DNA of 64,000 nt from Roseateles saccharophilus. GTDB lineage: Bacteria > Pseudomonadota > Gammaproteobacteria > Burkholderiales > Burkholderiaceae_C. Below, one piece after another: positions 26,653 through 35,763 of this stretch. The DNA lies in assembly GCF_004342485.1 (NCBI RefSeq), contig NZ_SMBU01000024.1:1-64000 (forward strand), written 5' to 3'. The notes beneath the pieces were generated by a model. The model was not told the DNA's origin and searched no databases. It saw only the letters and a program-made list of their open reading frames with translations. Every line of letters begins with the position of its first letter. Within the stretch, counting starts at the first letter, position 1. A program made the translations under genes and the position numbers.

Positions 26653-26976
26653 ATGGAGAAAGCCATGCGAACCGTCCTGATCCTTGCCCTGGCCCTGTTC
26701 GGCGCCTTCACGCTGGCCGCGATGTGGCAGGTCGGCTATGTCGGCATCTGGCAGGCCGGCCTGGCCAACTGGGGCGCCGCGCAGGTACTGGCCGACCTGG
26801 TGATGATGAGCCTCGTCGTGCTCCTCCTGCTGCAGCGCGACGCGCAGGCGCAAGGGCGCAGGCTCTGGCCCTATGCGCTGATCACGCTGGCGGCGGGCTC
26901 GCTCGGGCCGCTGCTGTACCTGCTGCTGGCGCGCGGTGGCAAGCCGCGCGGTAGCGGGGGTGGGTCAGCGGCATGA
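26653..26976 (+). CDS. Small membrane protein, DUF2834-like
   Basis: A 107-residue protein with three hydrophobic segments (about 6-25, 42-60 and 72-93). The segment WQVGYVGIWQAGLANWGAAQ, the charged loop and the WPYALITLAAGSLGPLLYLL ending resemble the DUF2834 family of small membrane proteins of unknown function. A GGAG-rich leader precedes ATG 26653; a second ATG follows at 26665. It is the divergent neighbour, and likely target, of the XRE regulator. Confidence 0.7.
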   Translation: MEKAMRTVLILALALFGAFTLAAMWQVGYVGIWQAGLANWGAAQVLADLVMMSLVVLLLLQRDAQAQGRRLWPYALITLAAGSLGPLLYLLLARGGKPRGSGGGSAA

Positions 26977-27142
26977 GGGCGTGCGAGCCTGCAGAGCTTG
27001 TCGCGTCACCCGGTCCCTGCCCTCCTGTCGTCGGCAAATGCATTTTTCCGACCCGATGCCGGCAGTCGTGAATGCACACGCCGATCGCAGCCGGCGCCCG
27101 GGGGCATGCGAGTGGATCGACGAATCCAGCCCCGCACTGTGT

Positions 27143-27161
27143 CATGCTGCGGCGCAGCATG
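27143..27161 (+). promoter_or_regulatory. Perfect hairpin enclosing the patatin start codon
   Basis: CATGCTGC-ggc-GCAGCATG is a perfect eight-base-pair hairpin. Its 3' arm contains the proposed ATG (27159) and its 5' arm contains the alternative ATG (27144). In mRNA it would hide the start codon and could limit translation. Confidence 0.45.
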
Positions 27162-28193
27162 TCTATCTGGTCCTCCTCCCCGCGACCGATCAGCCTCGCG
27201 CTGCAAGGCGGCGGCGCGCATGGCGCGTTCACCTGGGGCGTGCTCGACGGGTTGCTGGATGCAGGGGCGCACCCCATCGCGGCCGTCAGCGGCACGTCGG
27301 CAGGCGCCATCAACGCGGTGCTGCTGGCACACGGGCTGCTGAGCGGCGGTCGCGAGGGCGCGCGAGCGGCGCTGGCAGGATTCTGGGAGGACCTCGGCCG
27401 CGTCGTGCCGTGGGAGATGCTGGGCTGGGTCGCCAGCGACGGCGACCGTCTGACCCCGGCAGGCCGCCTGATGCTGCAGTGGGCAAACTTCATGGCGCCG
27501 CTGCAGGACGGCATGCTGCGCCTGGACCCCCTGCGCGACCTGCTTCGACGCCACGTCGACTTCGACCTGCTGCGCCGGCAAACGCGATTGCGCCTGCATA
27601 TCGCCGCCACGCACGCGAACAGCGGCCGGCTTCGGGTGTTCTCCCACGACGAGCTCACGGTCGAGGCGACGCTCGCGTCGGCCTGCCTGCCGACGCTGCA
27701 GCCTCCGGTCCTCGTGGACGGCGAGCCGTACTGGGACGGCGGCTACAGCGCCAATCCGGCAATCTTCCCGCTGGTGCGGGAGCGTGCCGCCTCGGACGTC
27801 GTGGTCGTGATGCTGAGCCCCAGGACGCTGGGCGACACACCGCGCACCGCGGAGGAGGTCCGCGTGCGCGCAGTGGAGATCGCCTTCAACGCAGCGTTTC
27901 TGTGCGAGATGCGCATGCTGTCCGACGCGTTGTCGCTGGCGCGCCGCGCGCTGTGGCCCGGACCGCTCGAACGCCGCCTGCGTGCGATGCGCTGGCACCT
28001 GATCGACGGACACGACACGCTCTCGGCGCTGCCCGTGGACAGCAAGCTGATCGCACACCCCCAGCTGCTCGGGCGCCTGCACACTGCCGGCCGCGATCGG
28101 GCGGCTGAGTGGCTCGCGGTCCACGGAGCGGCCATCGGCCGTCACAGTAGCGCGGACCTGCAGCGGCTGTTCGGCACCGACAACCGCCAATAG
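27159..28193 (+). CDS. Patatin-like phospholipase
   Basis: A cytoplasmic patatin-family lipid acyl hydrolase, 344 residues. The oxyanion loop LQGGGAHGAF (about residues 15-24), the nucleophile elbow GTSAG with S47, and the DGG motif carrying the dyad aspartate (YWDGGYSANP) are all present. I chose ATG 27159 (MSIWSSS) because the patatin domain begins at once. ATGs at 27144 and 27072 would add 5 or 29 unsupported residues. No partner gene suggests a specific substrate. Confidence 0.86.
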   Translation: MSIWSSSPRPISLALQGGGAHGAFTWGVLDGLLDAGAHPIAAVSGTSAGAINAVLLAHGLLSGGREGARAALAGFWEDLGRVVPWEMLGWVASDGDRLTPAGRLMLQWANFMAPLQDGMLRLDPLRDLLRRHVDFDLLRRQTRLRLHIAATHANSGRLRVFSHDELTVEATLASACLPTLQPPVLVDGEPYWDGGYSANPAIFPLVRERAASDVVVVMLSPRTLGDTPRTAEEVRVRAVEIAFNAAFLCEMRMLSDALSLARRALWPGPLERRLRAMRWHLIDGHDTLSALPVDSKLIAHPQLLGRLHTAGRDRAAEWLAVHGAAIGRHSSADLQRLFGTDNRQ

Positions 28194-28482
28194 GTTGGCG
28201 GCGCTGCCCCTGCAGCGAGGTGATGCCTGCAAATCACTTGCCGACCCGGCTTGACGTCACTGGGCTTGTTCAACGTGGCCCACGTCGGCATCTGGCCAGA
28301 AGCGGTCGGCTGCGATCTGAGCCAAAAGCAGCCATCAACCTGCCTTTCTGCTGTCGCGGAAGGTCGCAGTTGCAGAGGCTGCCTGCAACTCGCCCGGCAT
28401 GTGCGGCCGGACGTCGAGGCTGTGCAGACGCGGGCGACATGCAGCGCTCGCGAGGCACGGCAGACATCGATTGCGGATGCCT
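28194..28482. other. Gene-free gap between patatin and metalloprotease genes
   Basis: No gene is supported here. Composition is more even than in the flanks and short frames on both strands lack motifs. The two neighbouring genes converge on it, so it probably contains their transcription ends, but I see no strong terminator. Confidence 0.4.
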
Positions 28483-30717
28483 TCAGGGGCAGTCGGCCGG
28501 TTTGACGAAAGACGGCGAGGTCGTGACCGAGAAGTCCGGGTTGATCACCGCCGACGAGCCGACTCCGATGCCGAACTGCGCGTAGGCCGCCCAGATGGTG
28601 CAGCGGTCGGCGGGGTGGTTGCTGTGCGCCACGGCCTGCAGTTGCCCGTCTCGCATGTTCTCGTAGGTCGGGGACGAGGGCGTGTAGTTCATCGCGTCGA
28701 CGAACAGGTCGAACAGGTCGTCGCGTCGAGCTGACCCGAACGATTCAATCAGGCGCCACATCACGGCGGCAAATATCTCGCCGTCGTTATGCACCTCGGC
28801 GCCGTGCACATCGGCGTAGGTGAGCGGATAGCCGGAATAGCGATAACGGCGCACGCCGCTCGGAATTCCTGCGGAATAAGCAGCCAGGACATCCGCCCCG
28901 TTGATCAGCATGGCGACCGTGTCACTCGCGCCTTCACCGATCGCCCCGGCAATGGGCCCCCACATGTCCCCGATCATCCGCCATGTGAGCCCGTGCCCGT
29001 ACTCGTGATAGACGGTGCCGGAATCGAGCGCGGCGTCTCGCAGTAGCGTTGCGGCAAGTCTGCCTTTCGGGGCCACCAAGGCCTTCAACATATTGCCGTC
29101 GGTCTGGCTGACGAGAACAGAGGGAATACCGGGGCTCGTCACCGGCAGGTTGCCTGCACCCACCATCTGGAACAGTGACTCCGCACGGTTGTCGACGATG
29201 ATGACGCCAATGGCGCCGGCATTCGCAGCGTTGATGGCCTTGATCTGGAAGAAGCAAGTTCCGCGGTCGATGATGGCGATCTTGCCTGCTACACCTGGCG
29301 TGATGGCCGAGCACCCGTCTGCCGGCGTAGCAACCACCATCTCTGCTGTCGCCGTCGATCCGATCGCCTGGGTGTCGGTCTGATTGCTCAGGTTGCCCGT
29401 GGGCGGCGGCAGCGGCATCACCCAGGGCGACGGGCCGAACGCCGCGTGATAGGCGTAAATGGCCGTGGAAGGGCTGGAGACATAGACCCGCGCATCGCCG
29501 CCGCCGAACAACTGGTCGTCAAACAGAAACATGTTCATCCGCGGGTGGTACCCGTCGGGTGGCGTCGCGAAGCTCGAGTTGTCCCGGTAGAACAACAAGT
29601 AGGACCCCGCGTGCGCAACGGCGAATACGCTGTCCTGACCCAGTCCGAACTTCCAGTTACCGAAGTTCTGATCTTGAAAGTTGCCCTCGGTCTCGGTGAA
29701 GCCGTGGATGTACAAGATGTCGTGCACCCGATTGTTCAGGTAGAACAGGTTCGTCGCCGCAACGCGCCGGTTCATGAAGTAGTCGGGCTGGTAGTTGAGA
29801 TTTTCGGTGTATAGGAAGTCCTGCTGCCCGAGCACAGGGGTCGTGCAGCAATCGCGTATGTAGTTCAAGTTGCTGTCGAGGAAGGCACTGACGTTGTTCC
29901 CCTGAAGAAACTGGCGCGTGTTCTGTTCGGGGTAAAGCCAGCCCTTCTGCGACGGGGAGGTGCCAGGATGGGCGCCCTCGACGATGGTTTGCGGTCCAGC
30001 CGCCGGGCTGTCGAGGAACACGTTGTACGAGTCGCTGGCAGTACGACTTATCTGCTGCAGCAACGTGCCGTCGCCGCCGACCAGCGTGTTGAGCAGCTGA
30101 TTCGTGCTGTCCGCCCACGTCTCCACCAGCCATCCCTGTGCCAGACTGCCGTCCGCCATGGGCACGGCCACCGCAGTGACTCGCGGCTGCTGGTAGAAGA
30201 AAGTGCCACCATCAAAACTGCTCGTCGCGCCTTGGCTCGTGGTCGCAGTGAACTGCAGAGCAACGCCCGGGTACAGCTGGGTCGCGGCGATTTGCAGCGC
30301 CTGCGTGGCATTGATGGTCGAGGCCTTCGACGGCCCGCCAGGCACGTTGGCTAGGTGGTCGATGATCTGCAGCACCGTGCCATCGGCGCCGATCGCCGCC
30401 CTGACATAGGCCTTGTAGACCGCAAGGCCGTCACTGCTGGACTGCTGGTAGACCACATGGGTGACGCCGCCCCTGCCGTGCCGTTCTTCCGTTTGCTGCA
30501 GGGACCCAAGGCTGCCCTGGGCGTGCCCGTGCGACAGCAAGGCACTGCTCAGTGTCGGGAGTGTCCCGCCATTGTTGGTGTTGCCCAGCGGTCCGCTGAC
30601 ATCGGGTCGCAGGATCTGCGGGGGGCGCTCCTGTAGTGCCGGCGCCGCCATCGCGGCCCCAGCTGCTACGCCAAAGACCGTGAAGGCCAATGAAAGTCTT
30701 GTGCGATATCCGATCAT
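28483..30717 (-). CDS. Secreted M36 (fungalysin)-type zinc metalloprotease with PA domain
   Basis: A 744-residue exported protease. A signal peptide (cleavage near AAMAAPAL) leads to a propeptide. A PA domain inserted near residues 440-545 (AGKIAIIDRGTCFF) comes before the zinc site HEYGH (H571, E572, H575), with the third ligand in GEGASD (E595). This is the fungalysin layout. ATG 30717 is preferred to ATG 30726 because AGGAG lies nine bases before it but directly abuts the other. GC is clearly lower than in neighbours, suggesting transfer. It is likely extracellular and degrades protein. Confidence 0.88.
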   Translation of the reverse strand: MIGYRTRLSLAFTVFGVAAGAAMAAPALQERPPQILRPDVSGPLGNTNNGGTLPTLSSALLSHGHAQGSLGSLQQTEERHGRGGVTHVVYQQSSSDGLAVYKAYVRAAIGADGTVLQIIDHLANVPGGPSKASTINATQALQIAATQLYPGVALQFTATTSQGATSSFDGGTFFYQQPRVTAVAVPMADGSLAQGWLVETWADSTNQLLNTLVGGDGTLLQQISRTASDSYNVFLDSPAAGPQTIVEGAHPGTSPSQKGWLYPEQNTRQFLQGNNVSAFLDSNLNYIRDCCTTPVLGQQDFLYTENLNYQPDYFMNRRVAATNLFYLNNRVHDILYIHGFTETEGNFQDQNFGNWKFGLGQDSVFAVAHAGSYLLFYRDNSSFATPPDGYHPRMNMFLFDDQLFGGGDARVYVSSPSTAIYAYHAAFGPSPWVMPLPPPTGNLSNQTDTQAIGSTATAEMVVATPADGCSAITPGVAGKIAIIDRGTCFFQIKAINAANAGAIGVIIVDNRAESLFQMVGAGNLPVTSPGIPSVLVSQTDGNMLKALVAPKGRLAATLLRDAALDSGTVYHEYGHGLTWRMIGDMWGPIAGAIGEGASDTVAMLINGADVLAAYSAGIPSGVRRYRYSGYPLTYADVHGAEVHNDGEIFAAVMWRLIESFGSARRDDLFDLFVDAMNYTPSSPTYENMRDGQLQAVAHSNHPADRCTIWAAYAQFGIGVGSSAVINPDFSVTTSPSFVKPADCP

Positions 30718-31419
30718 GAGAATCATCTCCTCGCGAGTGGCATAAAGCGTCTTGACTGCCGGCTTTGGGGAGCGGGCCCAATTCGAGTCGAACCCCTCGT
30801 CTCACACAAATCTGCGCCGGCGGAGCACTCAAGAGACACGAGTGTCGTGACTCATGCCTTCGACGTCTAGGGGGCAGTCCGCCCCTCATTCGCGGGTTTG
30901 CCCAGTAGCGGGATCGCCTGACGCCAGCGACGCACTTCAGATACCACTGGGACTGGCCGTAAACGCAATCAAAGGCGTGCGGCATGAGCGACTGCTCTTG
31001 GAGTAGGCGAACGTCCGAGTGGGGTCGGTGAGACGCTCGCCTAACCCGTTAGCCGTTGTTCATGGCTTGCCGAACGGCGCTTCACGCCCGAGTGACCGGT
31101 GCCAGAGCTTCTGCCGCCAACCGCTTCACGGACTCCGAGAGTCAGGTGGCCGCCGAGGCGCTCATTCAAGGCGCCGGCCGCGAACGACGGCGCCAGCCTG
31201 AAGGCGACGCCGGCCTTGCAGCGAAAGCGGGCGTAACAGTCCGGCCAGCACGCCTCGAATACGATGGGCCGGTCCTCCATCGGCAAAGACCCAGCCCATG
31301 CGATGCCTCGGCATCACGATCATGCTCACCCTTGCGGCCACCACTCATGCGGGCGCCCAGGAGTGCGCGCGACTCCGCCACACGCAGGCCCGGCCCTTGC
31401 CCGCCCAGGACGGCAAGCC
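30718..31419. other. 702-base gap without a supported gene; contains a strong hairpin
   Basis: No gene is convincing on either strand. A notable inverted repeat, TAGGCGAACGTC (31004-31015) with GACGCTCGCCTA (31032-31043), matches at 11 of 12 positions. It is followed by GCCTAACCCGTTAGCC (31039-31054). The stretch has mixed composition and looks like decayed DNA next to a probably acquired protease gene. Confidence 0.45.
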
Positions 31420-32703
31420 ATGACCCCGATTCAGCAATGGCATGCCACCCGCAGCCTGCGCCTGCTGCTGCAGACGCTGCGCGACATGATGGTCTCGATG
31501 GGGCCGCTGCTGCTGCTCGGCGGAGGCCTGCTGGTAGCGGCCTATTGGTGGCTGGATCCGCAGCCGCCGCGCCAGGTGAGGCTGGCCACCGGCCCGGCCG
31601 GAAGTGCTTACGCCGGCTTCGGCGAGGGCTATGCGAAGGCGCTGGCGCGCGAGCGCATCCAGGTGGAGCTGATCGCCAGCGAAGGCGCGCAGGACGATCT
31701 GGCCCATCTGCGCGCTGGCACGGCCGATGTGGGCTTCGTACGCGGCGGCATGGCCGATCCGGCGGCCGATACCGAGGCCGGCATCGTCTCGCTGGGCAGC
31801 CTGTTCTACGAGCCGATCTGGATCTTCTATCGCCGCGATCTCCGCATCGCGCGCCGCCAGCCCGGCGGCGAACTGCAGAGCCTGGTCCAGCTGCGCGGCC
31901 TGCGAGTCAATGTGGATCAGGACGGCAGCGGGGTACCGCAGATTGTTGAAAAGCTGCTGGCGCTGAACCAGCTGAAGCCGACCGATCTGCGGCTGTCCAA
32001 TCTGGCGCCCGACGCCGCCGGCGCGGCCCTGCGCCAGGGCAGGCTGGACGCCACGGTGCTGATCTCGGCGCCGCAGGCCGGCCTGATCCGCGCGCTGCTG
32101 CGCGACCCGGCCATTGCGCTGATGGCCTTCGAGCAGAACGAGGCCTATTCGCGCCAACTGCCCTTCCTGTCTACCGTGAGGCTGCCGCGCGGTGTGGTGG
32201 ACCTGGCGGCCGATTTGCCGCCGCACGACGTCCCGCTGCTGGCCACCACCACCGCACTGCTGGCGCGCGAGCAGACGCACCCTGCGCTGCGCCAGCTGTT
32301 CGCGCAAGCGGCCCTGGGCCAGCACAGCGAGGCCGGCTGGTTCAATGGCGCGCGCGACTTCCCCAACACCCGCACCAGCGAGCTGCCGGTCAGCGCCGAG
32401 GGCGACCGCGCGATCAACGGCACGCCGCCGGCCTGGGCGCGCTACCTGCCCTTCTGGGCCGGCAATTTGCTGGAACGCATGTGGCTGGTGGTCGGCGGCC
32501 TGCTGGTGTTGATGCTGCCGCTGTCGCGCGTCGTGCCGCCGCTCTACACCTTCCGCGTGCGCTCGCGCGTGTTCCGCTGGTATGCGCGGCTGCGCGAGGT
32601 GGAAGCAAGACTGGAAACCGGCACAGGCGAGCGCGACGCCTTGCTCGACGAACTGGACCAGCTGGATCGTGTCACACACCGCATTGCGGTGCCGCTGTCC
32701 TAA
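31420..32703 (+). CDS. TAXI-family TRAP solute-binding protein, truncated by a nonsense codon
   Basis: A membrane-anchored TAXI-type solute-binding subunit, 427 residues as read, with an N-terminal membrane helix (about 31-48), a periplasmic binding domain (ATGPAGSAYAGFGEGYA) and a second helix near 350-370. AGGA precedes ATG 31420. The TAA at 32701 replaces what relatives have as tyrosine. In the same frame the sequence continues as AEELYALRNNIHAVRKRLLA and stops at 32799, matching the normal family tail. The last 31 residues or so are thus lost unless the stop is read through. No TRAP permease lies nearby. Confidence 0.8.
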   Translation: MTPIQQWHATRSLRLLLQTLRDMMVSMGPLLLLGGGLLVAAYWWLDPQPPRQVRLATGPAGSAYAGFGEGYAKALARERIQVELIASEGAQDDLAHLRAGTADVGFVRGGMADPAADTEAGIVSLGSLFYEPIWIFYRRDLRIARRQPGGELQSLVQLRGLRVNVDQDGSGVPQIVEKLLALNQLKPTDLRLSNLAPDAAGAALRQGRLDATVLISAPQAGLIRALLRDPAIALMAFEQNEAYSRQLPFLSTVRLPRGVVDLAADLPPHDVPLLATTTALLAREQTHPALRQLFAQAALGQHSEAGWFNGARDFPNTRTSELPVSAEGDRAINGTPPAWARYLPFWAGNLLERMWLVVGGLLVLMLPLSRVVPPLYTFRVRSRVFRWYARLREVEARLETGTGERDALLDELDQLDRVTHRIAVPLS

Positions 32704-32799
32704 GCCGAAGAGCTTTACGCGCTGCGCAACAACATCCATGCGGTGCGCAAGCGTCTGCTGGCGCAGCGGTCCCAGCCACCGGACGGACCGACCGACTGA

Positions 32800-33192
32800 T
32801 CAACGAGCGGCGCGGCGGCGTGCTGTCCGCCCATTTCGCAACCGGGCCGTGCGGCGCGATGACGTGCAGCGCGTCGCCGTCGTCCAGCCAGATGCCGACG
32901 GCATGGCCGAAATGGCCTTCGAACCACAGGTGCACGCCGGCCTGGTTGACGACCTCCCAGGGCAGGCCGGGGCAGCATTGCTGGAGCCGGCGCTGCAGCG
33001 CAGCTTCGCGCGCGGGGTCGAGGTCGTCGGCGCAGAAGTAGGCCAGGTCCACGTGGGCCGGCACGCTGGGCGTGGCGTGGCCGTGCAATGCATGCCACAC
33101 CAGGTTGCGCGGCGCGCCGCGCCTATGCACCACTGGGCCAGGCCCAGCCCGCGTCCGGCACGCAGCGCGCTCAGCCGCGCCTCGTCGCTCAT
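32800..33192 (-). pseudogene. Decayed nucleotidyltransferase-family (DUF925-like) gene
   Basis: The first 24 codons from ATG 33192 read SDEARLSALRAGRGLGLAQW then CIGA. A frameshift near 33115-33120 moves the continuation to another frame, which reads RNLVWHALHGH, VDLAYF and NQAGVHLWFEG, all typical of the nucleotidyltransferase-fold family. The usual segment before the LDDGDALHVIAPHG stretch is missing, and so is the C-terminal third. One frameshift, one internal deletion and one truncation make this a remnant. Its start overlaps the acyl-CoA synthetase stop (ATGA), showing it was once the operon's last gene. Confidence 0.72.
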
Positions 33193-34853
33193 CCCTTGGC
33201 CTTCTCGCGCTCCTGCAAGGCCCGCCACATGACCTTGCCGGCGCCGCTCTTGGGCAGGCTGTCGACGAACTCGACCAGGGCCGGCACCTTGTAGGCCGCC
33301 ATATTGGCCTTGCACCAGTCGCGCAGCTGCTCGGCCGTCAGCGACTCGTGCCCCGCGCGCCTCACGACGACGGCCTTGACCGTCTCGCCGCGGTAGGCGT
33401 CGGGGGCCGAGATGATGCAGGCCTCGGCGATGCCGGGGTGGGCGTGCATCAGGTTCTCCACCTCGCTCGGCCAGACCTTGAAGCCACTCGCGTTGATCAT
33501 GCGCTTGAGGCGGTCGGTCATGAAGAAGTAGCCGTCGGCATCGACGTAGCCGATGTCGCCGGTACGGAAGAAGCGCTTGCCGTCGAAGTCCAGGAAGGCC
33601 GCTTCGGTCGCCTCGGGCCGGCCCCAGTAGCCGGCGAACACCATGGGGCCGTGCACGATGATCTCGCCGCTCTCGCCCACGGGCAGCTCGCGCAGCGTGT
33701 CCGGGTCGATCACGCGGGCGTCGCAGCTCATATAGGGCACGCCCAGGCATTGCTGCTTGGGCGCGTCGTAGGGGTTGCTGTGGCTGGGCGCGGCGGTCTC
33801 GGTGAGACCGTAGCCCTCCATGTAGCGCAGGCCCCAGCGCTGCCACAGGCGCTCGGCGATGGCCTGGGGCATGGCCGCGCCGCCGCCGCCGATGGAGATC
33901 ATGCTGCCGAGGTCGAAGCTGTCCACCTGAGGGCTGGCCAGCAGGTCGATGACCATGGTGGGGATGTTGGTCCAGCGCGTGACGCGGTGCTCCTGGATGA
34001 GCCGGGCCGCGTACTCGCGCTGCCAGCGCGGCATCAGCACCAGGGCCGCGCCGCAGGCCAGCGTGCCGTGCAGCACGACGACCATGCCGGTGATGTGGAA
34101 CATGGGCACGACGCCGAGCACCACGTCCTCGTGGTTGGCATTGGCCCACAGGCAGCCGGCGAAGACGTTGTGCTGCAGGCTGCGGTGCCTGTGCATGCAG
34201 CCCTTGGGGTTGCCGGTGGTGCCGCTGGTGTAGGGCAGCAGGGCGAGGTCGTCGGCGCCCACCGTCATGGTCGGCGGCGCGGCGCTGCAGGCCTGGGCCT
34301 CGGCCCAGGGCGTGCAGCCCGCGGGCAGCGCGATATCGGCGTTGAGCCAGTCGGCCCAGCCCGGGGGCAGGCCGGCGCCGTCGGTGCGGCCGCCGGGCAG
34401 CACCTCGGCCAGATGGGTGACGACCATGTCCCTGGCCGCCATGCCGGCGGCGAGCCACTCGGCGCTGAGGTCGGCGCTGGTGATCGCGAGCACGGCGCCG
34501 CTGTCCTCGATGAGATGCCTGAGCTCGGCCGCCCGGTTCATCGGGTTGACGGGCACGACGACGGCATCGGCACCGAGGATGGCGTAGTGGGCGATGACGA
34601 GCTGCGGGCAGTTCTGCAGGCCGACGAGCACGCGGTCGCCTCGTCTGATGCCGCGCTGGGCCAGCCAGGCGGCCAGGCGCTGCACCTGGGCGGCCAGCTC
34701 CGCATAGGTCGTCGTCTGGCCGAGGAAGACCAGGGCCGGCCGGTCGGGAAAGCGGCGGGCGTTGACGAAGAGGTTGTCGGGCAGGGCCGTGGCCGGCGGG
34801 CTGATCGCGTGCGGCACGCGCGCCGGCCAGAACTTGTGATGGGCTCGGGTCAT
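33189..34853 (-). CDS. Long-chain acyl-CoA synthetase, AMP-forming
   Basis: A 554-residue AMP-dependent ligase of the fatty-acid-CoA type. It activates a carboxylic acid to acyl-AMP and then to the CoA thioester. The nucleotide loop LLPYTSGTTGNPKG, the EGYGLTETA motif, the TGDIGY motif and the terminal catalytic lysine in PKSGAGKVMW are present. The start ATG 34853 overlaps the EamA stop (ATGA), and GGAG lies upstream. The stop overlaps the decayed nucleotidyltransferase start. Substrate chain length cannot be read from sequence. Operon with the EamA, CWC and PD-(D/E)XK-like genes. Confidence 0.88.
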   Translation of the reverse strand: MTRAHHKFWPARVPHAISPPATALPDNLFVNARRFPDRPALVFLGQTTTYAELAAQVQRLAAWLAQRGIRRGDRVLVGLQNCPQLVIAHYAILGADAVVVPVNPMNRAAELRHLIEDSGAVLAITSADLSAEWLAAGMAARDMVVTHLAEVLPGGRTDGAGLPPGWADWLNADIALPAGCTPWAEAQACSAAPPTMTVGADDLALLPYTSGTTGNPKGCMHRHRSLQHNVFAGCLWANANHEDVVLGVVPMFHITGMVVVLHGTLACGAALVLMPRWQREYAARLIQEHRVTRWTNIPTMVIDLLASPQVDSFDLGSMISIGGGGAAMPQAIAERLWQRWGLRYMEGYGLTETAAPSHSNPYDAPKQQCLGVPYMSCDARVIDPDTLRELPVGESGEIIVHGPMVFAGYWGRPEATEAAFLDFDGKRFFRTGDIGYVDADGYFFMTDRLKRMINASGFKVWPSEVENLMHAHPGIAEACIISAPDAYRGETVKAVVVRRAGHESLTAEQLRDWCKANMAAYKVPALVEFVDSLPKSGAGKVMWRALQEREKAKG

Positions 34854-35725
34854 GCAGAGGTCTCCGTTGGCTTTCTCGCGACGACGAGGTAGACGCCGAG
34901 CAGCGTCACCCCCATGCCCGCGATGGCTTGTGCGCCGAGTGTCTCGCCGAACAGCAGCCACGCCATCACCGAGGTGACAGAGGGCACCAGGTACATGGTG
35001 CTGGACACCGCCGTGACGCGGCCATGGCGCAGCATGTAGAACATCAGGCTGATGCCGCCGGCCGTCAGCACGAGCACGCTCCAGGCCATCGCCACCAGCA
35101 CCGACGCGTTCCACTCGATGCGCATCGGCTCCAGCGCCCAGGCCAGCGGCAGCGTGGCGGCCAGCGCGGCGGCGAACTGCACGACCTGGCCGGTGCGCAG
35201 GTCGAAGTGGGGCACGAAACGCTTCTGGTAGAGCGTGCCGCCGGTGATGGCCAGCAGGGCCATCAGGCACAGCAGCAGCGGCGGGCCGAAGCTCGCCGCC
35301 AGCGTCAGCTTGTGCCAGATGACGAGGACGACGCCGGCAAGGCCCAGGGCCACGCCCAGCCACTGCCGCGGCGCGACGCGCTCGCCGATCAGCGGCGCCA
35401 GCGCGGCCACGAGCACCGGCTGCAGGTTGACGATCAGCGCCGCCGTGCCGGCCGGCAGGCCCTGGCGGATGGCGACCCAGACGCCGCCGAGGTAGAGAGA
35501 CTGGATGCCCAGGCCGGCGACGGCCAGGTGCAGCATGTCGCGCCGCGAGGGCCAGGGCGCGCGGGCCGCCAGGGCCAGCGCGAGCATCAGCGCGACGACG
35601 CCGGCATAGCGCCAGCTCAGGAAGGTCAGCGGGTCGGCATAGGGCGCGGCCAGCTTGGCGACGATGTAGCCGGTGGCCCAGATGAAGATGAAAAGAGGCG
35701 GGGCGAGGCGGTCGAAGGCAGACAT
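34850..35725 (-). CDS. EamA/DMT-family transporter
   Basis: An inner-membrane exporter of the drug/metabolite transporter superfamily, 291 residues with about ten hydrophobic segments in two EamA repeats. Typical stretches are FIWATGYIVAKLA at the start and PAGTAALIVNLQPVLVAALAPLIGERV at the end of the first repeat. Its stop overlaps the acyl-CoA synthetase start. The exported compound is unknown; amino acids or related metabolites are common for the family. Confidence 0.85.
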   Translation of the reverse strand: MSAFDRLAPPLFIFIWATGYIVAKLAAPYADPLTFLSWRYAGVVALMLALALAARAPWPSRRDMLHLAVAGLGIQSLYLGGVWVAIRQGLPAGTAALIVNLQPVLVAALAPLIGERVAPRQWLGVALGLAGVVLVIWHKLTLAASFGPPLLLCLMALLAITGGTLYQKRFVPHFDLRTGQVVQFAAALAATLPLAWALEPMRIEWNASVLVAMAWSVLVLTAGGISLMFYMLRHGRVTAVSSTMYLVPSVTSVMAWLLFGETLGAQAIAGMGVTLLGVYLVVARKPTETSA

Positions 35726-35763
35726 GCGGCCATCATGCCTGCCCGCTCTGCCTCAACGCGGCA

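Noticed and set aside
30780-30810. tRNA-like T-arm (GGGTTCGACTC on the minus strand)
   Set aside because: No acceptor, D-arm or anticodon arm can be built around it.
31004-31054. Integron attC-like site (GCCTAAC and GTTAG near a hairpin)
   Set aside because: The order and orientation of the core sites are wrong for attC, and no integrase or cassette genes are present. Kept only as a hairpin.
31041-31286. Small minus-strand frame with protein-like stretch
   Set aside because: No Shine-Dalgarno, no known family and overlapping frames on both strands; most likely decayed DNA.
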